64,000 bases of DNA, from positions 248,001-312,000 of the forward strand of contig WBMQ01000007.1 in assembly GCA_016630905.1 (NCBI GenBank). The letters are read 5' to 3'. A model generated the notes under the pieces. The model worked only from the letters and a program-made list of their open reading frames with translations. It ran no database searches and had not been told where the DNA came from. How positions within the stretch are numbered: the stretch's first letter is position 1; the number at the start of each line of letters is the position of its first letter. Position numbers and translations under genes: made by a program. The stretch comes from Capillidium heterosporum (lineage: Eukaryota; Entomophthoromycota; Entomophthoromycetes; Entomophthorales; Capillidiaceae). Below are positions 47,907-57,766 of this stretch, one piece after another.

Positions 47907-47915
47907 TATAAAAGG
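47907..47915 (+). promoter_or_regulatory. TATA box of tubby-like copy 6
   Basis: TATAAAAGG, about 75-83 bases before the ATG at 47990. Confidence 0.55.
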
Positions 47916-47989
47916 CCATAGTTATCCCAAACTTTTACAACAACCAAATAAATAGACTTCAGGTCTTTAGCTACAGATGTAAATTCACA

Positions 47990-48676
47990 ATGAATTCCAA
48001 CTGCATTTTCAACAGAGCATCCGACTATGACGTAAGTGGTCAAGAGGAGATTGATCTCTACAGCTTGGGTTATCTAGAACCCTTACCCAAGTACACTTGC
48101 AAATATAAACCCAGCAAGATTTCCTACCAACTGCCCAAGACTTTCATCTTCAAGGAACCGACCAAGTCTCAAGTTGCCAAAATAGACCTTAAGACCCCAA
48201 TCCAAGGTACAATAAATCAAATTAGCATCATCAGGCAGCGTAGTATTTTGGCTTTCGATCCAGAAAATTTCGTCGTAAATAAGGTAGATCGATGTAGGAG
48301 TTCGTTAGCTACTGCCTTCAAGAAGTTCAAGATGCACATCGTCGATCCTAGTGACAAGTCTTATACTAAAGTTAAGATGTTCCTACCTTTTAATTTCAAC
48401 GAACGTACTCGCATACTTATTGAAATTAAAGATAGCAACAACAAATCCCTTTGCAAGAAGGAGTACTTTTGGGTGAAAGTTTCCAGGACTTGTTGGGATC
48501 TAATTCTAATCCAGAACCGTAAGCCCAGCATCTCAATCGCAAAGTACCAAGATAGTCCAGCAAACTCTTGTCACTGTATTGGTACCATAGACTACCTAAC
48601 TTCCCAGCTGTCCAAGGTTGAGGAATCTAGTCTATCAACTGCTCTATGCCTCATCCTGTTCCAGCATCTCATTTAA
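47990..48676 (+). CDS. tubby/DUF6593-like family protein, copy 6 (group II)
   Basis: Intact single-exon gene of 228 residues, closest to copy 5. It starts MNSNCIFNRASDYDVSG, with the motif EEIDLYSLGYLEPLPKY. The core includes AKIDLKTP, FKKFKMHIV and KEYFWVKVSRTCWDLI, then an IAKYQ strand, NSCHCIGTIDYLTSQLSK and the C-terminal ALCLILFQHLI. Basic residues are scattered through the middle. Cys residues near the motif CHCIG match CGCIG of copy 5. Function unknown. Confidence 0.82.
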   Translation: MNSNCIFNRASDYDVSGQEEIDLYSLGYLEPLPKYTCKYKPSKISYQLPKTFIFKEPTKSQVAKIDLKTPIQGTINQISIIRQRSILAFDPENFVVNKVDRCRSSLATAFKKFKMHIVDPSDKSYTKVKMFLPFNFNERTRILIEIKDSNNKSLCKKEYFWVKVSRTCWDLILIQNRKPSISIAKYQDSPANSCHCIGTIDYLTSQLSKVEESSLSTALCLILFQHLI

Positions 48677-49540
48677 TTGAGCTGTAGGAAGCAAGAGGCT
48701 TGGGAGGATGAACGTAAGGTATTAGATCTTATCTGAATAGGACGATATGCCGTCCGAAAAGCTATAGATTTGCCTTTGTATTTAATATTTATTTCAATAT
48801 TTGCAATCCAGTCGAGTAGGATTTGAAGGTATGAGCTTAGAAGCTTGATATGGCATAAAAGTTAGCGCAATCTGTAAATAAATCTGTATAGATTTATGAT
48901 GGTCAATTATTTTCGATATACTATGTTTAAATAATTATATTTTAGTTGTATAAATGGTGTTAAAATAAAAATATTGGTTATCAATCTTGATGCTATAGTT
49001 CTTGCAAGCTATCAAAATCTTTAGGTTAAGTTACAAACAATTTTGGATATATGTAAATTTTCAAAGTACATTAATTTTAATCGATACATACTTAACTACA
49101 TGTATGTATACAATCTGAATAAGTGTTTTTAATCATACAGCTTCATCTACCACCAATATCGGTAATAGCAGCATGCCATTCACACGTTCCATATAAAATT
49201 CCTTGCCAATTTATAATTCAATAGTCTTCAACTTTTTGGTTTCCAAACGATAATATTTAAACGATTGGCATTTTATAATATGGTTAACTTAAATTGATTG
49301 TGCCATCTTCACCAAATTAAGAACCACTATTTTAATTCTAGCCCAATCCTTATTGAAACTCCTTATGCCGTCATAGCTTGAAACTCCCACCCTACCCTAT
49401 AGAAGCTTGAAGTAAGATATCTAATTTGCTAAATTTTGCTCCATGTTTTCATTTGTCTAAACTGAGGTTAGCTGCTTTTCAAAAGCTAGCAATTGACTTA
49501 CATCAACACCTATCATAAAACTGAAGCCCACTATAAAACA
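48677..49540. other. intergenic region
   Basis: AT-rich. The eIF4E2 promoter lies at the right end; a CTATAAAAC sequence stands only about 10 bases before its ATG, so it may not be the functional TATA box. Nothing else seen. Confidence 0.45.
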
Positions 49541-50458
49541 ATGGAAACCTCATCACAAAAGAAGTAGCTTTATAACTAACCATCAATATTTTACTTACCC
49601 TATACCAAGTTTTATAACAGATGATCCCAACTTTTTACAATCAGATGCCAAGTTAACTTCAAGTTTATCAACTAACAATAGCCAAAATTTACCTGGCAAG
49701 ATCTTGGTCAACGCTTCCGGTTTAGCACCAGCACCCAACGTAACTGGCGACATTCATCCCTTGAAGTACACTTGGGTATTTTGGTTCATGTTCCGTTTAC
49801 CTGGTCAAAAGATTATCAATTATGAAAAAGAAATAAAGAGGATCTCGGCCTTCTCATCGGTAAATTAGTTTTTTTAATATTTTTTAAAGCCAATAGGTGG
49901 AAGATTTTTGGGCAGTGTATCAGCATTTAACTCGGCCCTTTGATTTACCAACAACCTCCGACTACTTACTATTCAAGGAAGGGATACGGCCAGTGTGGGA
50001 GGTAGTTTTTTATTTTTACATAAACTTAGTTTACATAAAGGACGACGCCAACATAGCTGGTGGTAAGTGGATCATACGCATAAAGAAGGGGTTAGCTTCT
50101 CGCTACTGGGAAAATTTGGTAAGCTTGTTTTAATTTTTTCACATTAAAATTTTTTATAAAGATTATCGCGGTTATAGGCGACCAGTTCGATGTTGGGGAA
50201 GAAATTTGTGGCTGCGTGCTTAGTATTCGACACTCTGAAGATATTCTCTCCATTTGGAACCGTAGTGCCAACAACAATGAGATTAACATCTCTATCAAGT
50301 AAAAGCTTTTTTATATTTTGGAAATTAAATGTTTTTGGGATAGGAACACGTTGAAGCTGATACTGGATTTGCCAAATGAAACGGTGATGGAGTACAAGTC
50401 CCATGACGACGCCCTTAGAGACAATTCCAGCTTTAGAAACACCAACGTCTACAAATAA
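49541..50458 (+). CDS. eIF4E-family cap-binding protein, 4EHP/eIF4E2 type
   Basis: Binds the mRNA 5' cap; class II (4EHP) members usually repress or specialise translation. Exons are 49541-49563, 49610-49859, 49897-50001, 50041-50118, 50162-50298 and 50344-50458, giving 235 residues, the family size. Matches to 4EHP are very strong: KYTWVFWFMFRLPG, VEDFWAVYQHL, SDYLLFKEGIRPVWEDDAN, GGKWIIRIKKGLASRYWENL, VGEEICGCVLSIR, ILSIWNR, and the ending METYKSH-like MEYKSHDDALRDNSSFRNT. The first cap-stacking position, in YTWVFWF..RLPG, follows the class II pattern rather than canonical eIF4E. The tiny first exon (7 codons) is inferred from a phase-consistent GTAGCT donor. A canonical eIF4E must lie elsewhere in the genome. 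Confidence 0.92.
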
Positions 50459-51788
50459 ACCTAACCCAATTAGGAGCGAAGGAAGTAGCTTTACTTTGAG
50501 AATTCGGTTGGGTTGTGGGTAAGTATAAATGTTTTCTTAAATTAGATAGGGTGTATTTTGAGATTGAGCTAGTTGCTATTTATCTTTACTTTTATTGTTA
50601 CATTTCATTGCCAGTTGTACAAATATGTTTCTTTGAAGTTGTACTTTGTCATTTCTTGCTTTCCTTTGTAGAAATAAATCTTTTGATCTTCAACGGATAA
50701 ATTTCAATGAAAATTATAGTAAAACATTTGTAACCTTTCAATCATTAGACTTTAGGTGGCTTAGATTTTATATATTGCAAAAAATTTATTATTAAATTTA
50801 GCAATGTATTTTTATAAAGCGATGCTATATTACATTTGAATGATAGTCTTTTTATTACTAAAGCCCTGAGACAAAAGACACATAATGTATATGTTTAAAG
50901 GTCGGTATTCAATAATGAATGCTTCCAGCAGTATATAGCTGCTGACTAGTTCTTTTTACTATAAGTAACTTTTCTTTCTGATTCGAACATACATCAAATA
51001 CTTTGAAATGTACATTTAATAAAACTTGCTTCTTATAACCCTCTTTATTCCATTTTATACTACCCGTATGAAATACTCTTATATTTTTGACTTACCAACC
51101 CATAAACCTATATTTAGAAATATTTCATATACGTCTTTTATTATTTTTTTGAAATGATGTAACAGGGGAAGTCAACCTTGTCAAGAATCTTGCAGTGTAG
51201 AGTTGACTTTAAAGGTCACTAGATAAACAACCGATTTGAGAAAGTTAGTTTTCTTTGAGTTGGCAATAGAAATACAAGTTGAACTTGAAGTTAATTGGAT
51301 CAATGAGCATATAAACTATGTGGTACATGCTTCTCAGTTGGGGTTAAATGTTAAGCTGGAGACAAGCGATGCCAGCTTTTAAGCTAGAGTGCAAACAGTT
51401 GTTATTGTTAAGGATAGTAAAGTATACATTTGAACCATACTATCACTACACTAGAATTTGGTTATATGTATATTCCGTAATTCTATTTTGACATATATTT
51501 GTAACTTTTATATACCAACACAAAGACCAACATAATTTTCTAGCTAGATTGTATAACTTAATGGCAAGACTACAACTCCAACTAATTTGAACCTGCCATG
51601 TCACAGAACCACCAAATGCTATTGGATACTTTTCCAACATCGTAGCCTTCGTAAATTATTAGTTAAGCCGAACTTCAACTATCACCAATCATTTATTTGG
51701 ATTTAGATCACCCAAAAAACATTAGCTTATCCGAAAAATTTACATAAGAGCTGACTAACACTTTCTTGAAAGTTTATACACACATACC
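50459..51788. other. intergenic region
   Basis: AT-rich, with short frames at 50515 (plus) and 51446 (minus) that have no motif. Nothing else seen. Confidence 0.45.
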
Positions 51789-53135
51789 ATGTCCCGCTTC
51801 ACCTTAAGAAGAGCTTACCAGAACATTGGCCTTTTCAACAGTAAATTTTAAATTTTATTGCATTGTACATGTAGAAAGGCTGACTGAAATTTGTCATTAG
51901 AGAACCGATTGTTCTCTACCAACCAGGTCAACCGAAGCTATGACGATACCGTGTCCAACATGCGCATCAACAAGGACACCAAAGTCATTGTCCAAGGTTT
52001 CACTGGTAAACAGGTACCAACTTTTTTGGTTACTTTATATTAACTTTTCATGAAGGGAACTTTCCATGCCCAGCAGGCCCTCGATTACGGCACTCGTGTA
52101 GTAGGTGGTGTTTCCCCCAAGAAAGCCGGACAAACTCATTTGGATCTACCCGTCTTTGGTTCAGTCGCTGATGTAAATTTGAAGTGTTGAAAAGGTACTA
52201 ACTGAACATTGGTACTTATCCTATAGGCCATCAAAGAGACTAAAGCCGAAGCCTCCGTCATCTACGTCCCACCTCCTGGTGCCGCTGCCGCCATTTTGGA
52301 AGCTATCGAGGCCGAAGTTCCTCTTGTCGTTTGTATTACCGAAGGTATCCCTCAGCAGGATATGGTCAAGGTAGCTTTTTTAAAAGTAATCAAGCTACTT
52401 AAATATATGAAAATAGGTCAAGAGCGCCCTCTTGGCTCAGTCCAAGACTCGTCTGATCGGACCCAACTGCCCCGGTATCATCAACCCAGCCGGTTGCAAG
52501 ATCGGTATCATGCCTGGCCACATCCACATGCCCGGTAAGATCGGTGTCGTTTCCAGATCGGGAACTTTGACCTACGAAGCTGTTGACCAGACTACCCGTC
52601 ACGGTCTTGGCCAGACGTTGTGCGTCGGAATTGGTGGTGATCCTTTCAACGGTACCAACTTCGTCGACTGCCTCAAAGTCTTCTTAGAGGACGATGCCAC
52701 TGAAGGTAAACAAAATGCTGTTGCAGTTGGACTAAATTTTAATTAGGTATCATTCTCATTGGTGAAATCGGTGGTACCGCTGAAGAAGAAGCTGCTCAGT
52801 ACTTGATCGAGCACAATTTATCTCGTGCCAACCCCAAGCCCGTCGTTTCCTTCATCGCCGGTCTGACTGCCCCTCCTGGCCGTAGAATGGGTAGCTTTTT
52901 CTTTATGTCCAACATCGCTTATCTAAATTTTAGGTCACGCTGGTGCTATCATCGCCGGTGGTAAGGGTGGAGCTCAGCAGAAGATCGAAGCTTTGGAAGC
53001 CGCCAAGGTCATCGTCTCCAAGTCCCCTGCCAAGTTGGGTGCCTTCATGAAGCAGGTATTTATACTTTCTATTGCTAAACTGTATTGATTCTTTAATAAT
53101 AGGCTCTTATCGACAACGGTTCTATCAAAGCTTAA
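51789..53135 (+). CDS. succinyl-CoA ligase alpha subunit, mitochondrial
   Basis: TCA-cycle enzyme converting succinyl-CoA plus NDP and phosphate to succinate, CoA and NTP; it works as a heterodimer with the beta subunit. Eight exons: 51789-51840, 51901-52013, 52056-52172, 52227-52370, 52417-52705, 52747-52890, 52934-53055 and 53103-53135; 337 residues, all phases consistent. The N-terminus ([14 protein letters not shown]...) is a typical Arg-rich mitochondrial presequence. The CoA-binding region is [37 protein letters not shown] and [12 protein letters not shown] follow, and RMGHAGAI carries the phosphorylated active-site His. Codon use is more GC-rich and biased than in neighbours, as expected for a highly expressed gene. 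No frame shift is needed. Confidence 0.96.
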
Positions 53136-53493
53136 AGCTCTTAGGTTCAGATCTTCATTAAAATTTAATCAAGTTTTAGAAGAAATGTAGTTTTGATCAG
53201 TTCGTAAAGCTTACTTAGTTAAAAGTAATACTCTAATGAATTTTATTACCTATATATAGTTTATTTTATAAGGGGAAGTATATTTGTAGTAGGATATGAT
53301 CTCAGGGTACATTTTGGTTTAAGAGTAAGCTTTACTATAATGAGACAATAGGTATTTCAATTTAATAAGTTATTCCAACTCCCACATCTTTGTTACCAAA
53401 TAGTATATATAACTTCCTGCAATAAGCCATTAAACTTTACAATCCATATAACTATCAACTTATTGCAACTTAGTAAACAGTAGGGCGTATAAT
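53136..53493. other. 3' flank of the succinyl-CoA ligase gene
   Basis: AT-rich, nothing seen. Confidence 0.5.
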
Positions 53494-53781
53494 TTAACAA
53501 TCACTACCACAAATCAAATTATAGAAGGAGTAGCTGTCGTTCATCACCGATTCGAGGTACGACAGCTTGTTCTGCTGAATCTAACAGTCGACGTTCCAAC
53601 CAATAAATTTGCACTTGAATTACGCCAAGTGATCCTTCACAAATTAGTTGCATCCGTCTCTACAGCTGTAAGCACACATAGCCTAGTTGGCAAGGTCAAA
53701 GTCCTGCTGACATACCGTTGGGCAGGCCAAGCTCAAGGATGCTACAGTGGAGATTAAGAGTGGGTTTTTAGCATGTTTGTT
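53494..53781 (-). pseudogene. interrupted small cysteine-rich secreted protein
   Basis: Minus-strand reading gives a hydrophobic leader (LISTVASLSLACP), then Cys-rich segments (TVCQQDFDL, AMCAYSCRDGC, FKCKFIGWNVDC) and the end YSFYNLICGSDC. The frame is kept over the whole length but is interrupted by several TAG/TAA codons, at places where Gln (CAG/CAA) would be natural. This pattern fits C-to-T changes in a dead gene. No initiator ATG is in frame. The family is unknown. Confidence 0.5.
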
Positions 53782-55129
53782 GAATTTTATTAAACTTAGA
53801 TTCTACATTTTCCTCTTACATTCGCAGTGTATTTATAATTTTTTATTTCAACTTTAGCTATACTATCCTATCAAATCGGTAGTTAATCCTTGTGCTACGT
53901 GACAGCTGATGCATCAACTATTACATCATGTAAAATAATACTAGCAAATTAAATAGATAGTATTAGTATTCTACAAAATGCTAAGTTGTTAGAACTTTAA
54001 AGTTCAGTAATGTAAGGATTAAAATATTGTCTAAAGAACCTAACCAGTTACCAGTCATCCAAGACTTGAGAACCAATTTCCAAAATTAGTTGGAAAGGTA
54101 GAGTTTAGCTTTTAAGGGAACTAGTAGATTGGATACCGATGCTTGAAGGAGCTACACTTACTATGAAGACTAGAAAGTTTAGAGTAGTCATCCAATTTAA
54201 AGGTAGAGTATAATTTATGTATGGTAAAATTATATATATATGCATCGTAAGTCATGCGCTCTAATGTAAATATATTTATTCCTTTAAAGTATTGAGGCTG
54301 ATACAGATAATTTAAACTTTAATAGATCTTTTACAAGTTTGAATGGCACTATTGAGTCTGTCCATATGGCTTATTGAACGATTTATGTAAACTTGGGTAC
54401 GTATCACTAATCTAAATAATAGTAATCTCTATAAACTAGGTTACATTTGAATCGGTACGTATCGCAATATTTCTTTCATATCAATCTATTTTAACTGACA
54501 GCACATTTTTAAACTAAATTTACAAACCGTTGATATCCCTTGTAACGGATCCATGTGAGCTACGCTAGCTCATAGCGGTGGTGACGAGTTAAGTTGTTGT
54601 AAACTGAATCTAAAGCATACCCTTTATTTCTAAAAGCCTGGTTAAAAGTATAGAAGAGTGTTATTTCATAAGACTATCAACAATTTTAAAGTATATATCA
54701 AAGTTATGAAAGGCCAATAATCTCAAGTAAAACGCTGTTAACTTGAAATTTATTAGGTTTTATAAATTCTGAGACATCCTCAAATCTTTGCTTTCGAGAA
54801 ATACTATCCAGGTGCCATCTCCTTATCCATTTGTAATTTTCAAGTACCATGTTGCATTCCTTTACTTCTTTTCAGCTCTTATCCAGCTTAGATCAAAGTT
54901 ATTGGTAGGAGGTGCAGCTCCTACAGTTGTAATTTTAAGTATTTGGTAGCCATTATTACGTTTTGAAATACATAGTAACCTAAATTCGTATATATATGAA
55001 TTGAAACTACATGTGTGAAATTTTAATAGAAAACAGAAGCTATTAACTAAAATAATATTTAATATAATGATGATATGAAAAACAAAATAATGTACTACTT
55101 TTCAAGTGCTAAGGGTATTGAATCAGAAT
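53782..55129. other. intergenic region
   Basis: About 1.3 kb of AT-rich DNA, with the 3' flank of the chitin synthase at the right end. A GC-richer patch at 54550-54600 shows no coding sense. Nothing recognised. Confidence 0.45.
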
Positions 55130-57766
55130 CTATGGGGAGCTGGAAGGTTCACTGGCCGACCTTATGGTGACGGTAGGAATATCATTCGGTCCTGAGCCCG
55201 AATCAGAGTCTGAATTCCTTTGGCTGGCACCGGCACTGACGCTGGTGTTGCTTAAGGGACTATTTACGTGACTGGATCCGGCCGAACTGAGGGCTCTCGA
55301 ATGGTTACCAGCCTGCAATCTATTCAACTGGTTGGAACTGAACGACAAAGATGAAGATAGTCGATGTTTGAAGGTGGAAGGATCAGCTACATCCAACTTA
55401 TCGATGTCTGGACGGGTAAGCTGCTCCATACGGCTTAGTGATGTCAGATCGAGAGACAAGGAAGTTTGAGAGGGGTTACTACGCTGATACCTACCATAGA
55501 TGTACTTCTCATCGATCGGTATGGTGGCGGGGCTTCGGTCACTGCGCTGACCCAATGAAAGCTGGGAGTCACTAGGTAGGGATGCCAAGTTAGGTGGAGC
55601 GTGACTCAAGTCGACTGAGCTGTTACTAGTAGAGCAAGCCGTGAACATAGTAGAAGAGTACATCTGCTGTAAATTCTTATGTAACAACAAGTTGTCGGGG
55701 TAGATCAAGTCGTCAAAGTACTCACCACCTCCTAAAATTTCAACTTCGTAGGGAAAGGGAGTTATCGTCTTCAAAGGAGCGGCGCCAGACTCCAGCTTAC
55801 TAATATTGGTAAACTTGTCTTTGTTCTTGGTAGAAGCATCATCGGTTTGCTGGACATCCTTAAACTCATCAAGATTGTAAGTGATTATACGGGCTCTTTG
55901 CTTCATCTGGCGTAGCATTTTACGTGACCTTTTAATGGACTGCACCCGACGAGACATCAGTTCATCCATAACTTCGGCGCTGGAAGCCTTCTTTTCGTCG
56001 ACGTCGGTTCTTGGTCCTCCCCACGATCTAGTGTCCCAAGTGAATATCGAGTAGATGGTACACCACAGCTTGAAAATAGGGGCTAAAAAGAAGAATACCG
56101 GGAACGAGATCCAAACCTTGTATCGATTCATATAGCTGGCATTAATACTCAAGATAGCGAACTTTAGGAGAAGGCAGGGGAAAAACACAGCTATCGTCCA
56201 AATTGGAACTACGCCCTTGATGACACCGATAACGTATACCATAAATAGCCAAGCAAGGGAACCGGAAGCATAATCGAACAGCTTGAGGCATAGTAGTAGC
56301 GGCATCGTTCTCCAAAGCTTAGGCGTGCACAACATGTGGGCTTCGTTGATAAGGGCACCCAGGTACCACCTACGTCTTTGCTTACAGAGCTTCCTCCAAT
56401 CATCTGGGGCATCAGTCTTACACCTACTAGCACCACATAATCCAATTGAATGCGACTTTTCGCAATCCTCCATTAGCAGATGGGTCATAAACCTATCCTC
56501 ACCTAAATAGTACCTGTGAAAATGTAGGGGCTTCTTCTTGTCGAAATCCTTAAAGTACTTGTCGGCGATGTTCTGCATGGCACTCAACTTCATTACCGTC
56601 AAAGCTCCTGGTAAGCAGGTCACTGAACCAGCCAAAGCTTCCAGGTTCCTAGAAAACATCTGCCCTTCCAAATATTCGGCGTCCTGTAAGTAGTGATAGA
56701 TGTTGATGTTTTCAGAAGTCCTACAGGTGATGTACCCGGTTACTGCCTTCATGTGGGGCTTGGAGATCATCGTCGAGACGAAATTGTAAAGGGCGTTCTC
56801 ATGTAAAATTACATCAGAATCGATGTACATAAGAAGGGTGCTGTCTACGGTCTCTTGGTCTTGGGAGTAGATCTCGTTTATTATCCTGAATCCCTTGCCC
56901 TGAGTTGCCGATTTTCCTTCGTGGGGGAATCTACATATGGTTAAACGTACGCCTTCGACGATAAGTTCGAGTCGTGGTGGGAAGAGGAAGGACTCTTCTT
57001 CAGTAAGCTCCAAATTCTCCAGCTCGGTCTTGTACTGATCTTTGACGTCTTTGTTGAGCACTCGAAGTTTCTTTAAGAGGGCCCAGTACAGCGCCGATTC
57101 AGTTGCGTCGTCGAACGCCAGCAGCAGGTGGAGGCGATCACTTGGATAGTCGCTACGGATTGCACTCTCTACTGCTCTAAATAGAGCCAGCGGCTCCTCA
57201 TTGTAGATTGGCATCATGATTACCACCATTGGAGCTTGGTTGGTCTTGGGGTCGATTATACCACCCTTCAGCTTATTGCCCCTAAATCCGAATTTGAAGA
57301 CAAAATAGAGGCAGGCAAGGACGGGGGCGTTGAAAAAGATGATGTACGAGATAGTACAGGCGTAAAAGCTGATTTGGATCAGTAGGAGAGGCATCTTTGG
57401 AGCCCACTTGTAAGGTATGGCGTTGAGGATCAATGGCAGGAAGAGCAATCTTATACCGGTGAAAATTATGACGATGAAGGTTGAGAAGATGAACTTGGGC
57501 ACTGTCTTGGACTCGAGAGTAACGAATATAAAGACGTAGAGGAAAAGTATAAAGTAAATAAGGTAATCCAGACCTGCTAAACATAGGAAAACGAAGGTAG
57601 CTGCTTGAGCTGCGACGTCGCCCTTGAGGATGTTGTTCTGGGGTAAAACTCCACCACCGGTGTTGACACCATCGAGCAGGATGTCGCTATCATCATACGA
57701 ATCGCCAATTACCGCACTTAATACCAATATGAAGAAAAATAGTAGGTACTTTAAGTTACGCCACAT
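55130..57766 (-). CDS. chitin synthase (GT2 family)
   Basis: Membrane glycosyltransferase making chitin from UDP-GlcNAc. One uninterrupted exon, 878 residues. An N-terminal signal-like segment (residues 1-22) is followed by about four membrane helices up to residue 160. The catalytic region starts at VVIMMPIYNEEP (about 180), with AFDDATES and YIDSDV (metal-binding Asp, about 315). Next come EYLEGQMFSRNLEALAGSV, GEDRFMTHLLM (acceptor/general-base region, about 420) and the hallmark QRRRW (about 460). Further helices follow to about 590, then TWDTRSWGGPR. The last 250 residues are a cytosolic Ser/Asn-rich tail. There is no myosin head, so it is not class V/VII; resemblance to class VI-type enzymes is my impression only. 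It has no intron, unlike most genes here. Confidence 0.95.
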   Translation of the reverse strand: MWRNLKYLLFFFILVLSAVIGDSYDDSDILLDGVNTGGGVLPQNNILKGDVAAQAATFVFLCLAGLDYLIYFILFLYVFIFVTLESKTVPKFIFSTFIVIIFTGIRLLFLPLILNAIPYKWAPKMPLLLIQISFYACTISYIIFFNAPVLACLYFVFKFGFRGNKLKGGIIDPKTNQAPMVVIMMPIYNEEPLALFRAVESAIRSDYPSDRLHLLLAFDDATESALYWALLKKLRVLNKDVKDQYKTELENLELTEEESFLFPPRLELIVEGVRLTICRFPHEGKSATQGKGFRIINEIYSQDQETVDSTLLMYIDSDVILHENALYNFVSTMISKPHMKAVTGYITCRTSENINIYHYLQDAEYLEGQMFSRNLEALAGSVTCLPGALTVMKLSAMQNIADKYFKDFDKKKPLHFHRYYLGEDRFMTHLLMEDCEKSHSIGLCGASRCKTDAPDDWRKLCKQRRRWYLGALINEAHMLCTPKLWRTMPLLLCLKLFDYASGSLAWLFMVYVIGVIKGVVPIWTIAVFFPCLLLKFAILSINASYMNRYKVWISFPVFFFLAPIFKLWCTIYSIFTWDTRSWGGPRTDVDEKKASSAEVMDELMSRRVQSIKRSRKMLRQMKQRARIITYNLDEFKDVQQTDDASTKNKDKFTNISKLESGAAPLKTITPFPYEVEILGGGEYFDDLIYPDNLLLHKNLQQMYSSTMFTACSTSNSSVDLSHAPPNLASLPSDSQLSLGQRSDRSPATIPIDEKYIYGRYQRSNPSQTSLSLDLTSLSRMEQLTRPDIDKLDVADPSTFKHRLSSSLSFSSNQLNRLQAGNHSRALSSAGSSHVNSPLSNTSVSAGASQRNSDSDSGSGPNDIPTVTIRSASEPSSSP

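Noticed and set aside
53494-53781. Stop-codon reassignment (TAG/TAA as Gln)
   Set aside because: Other genes in the window end with TAG or TAA at family-consistent lengths.
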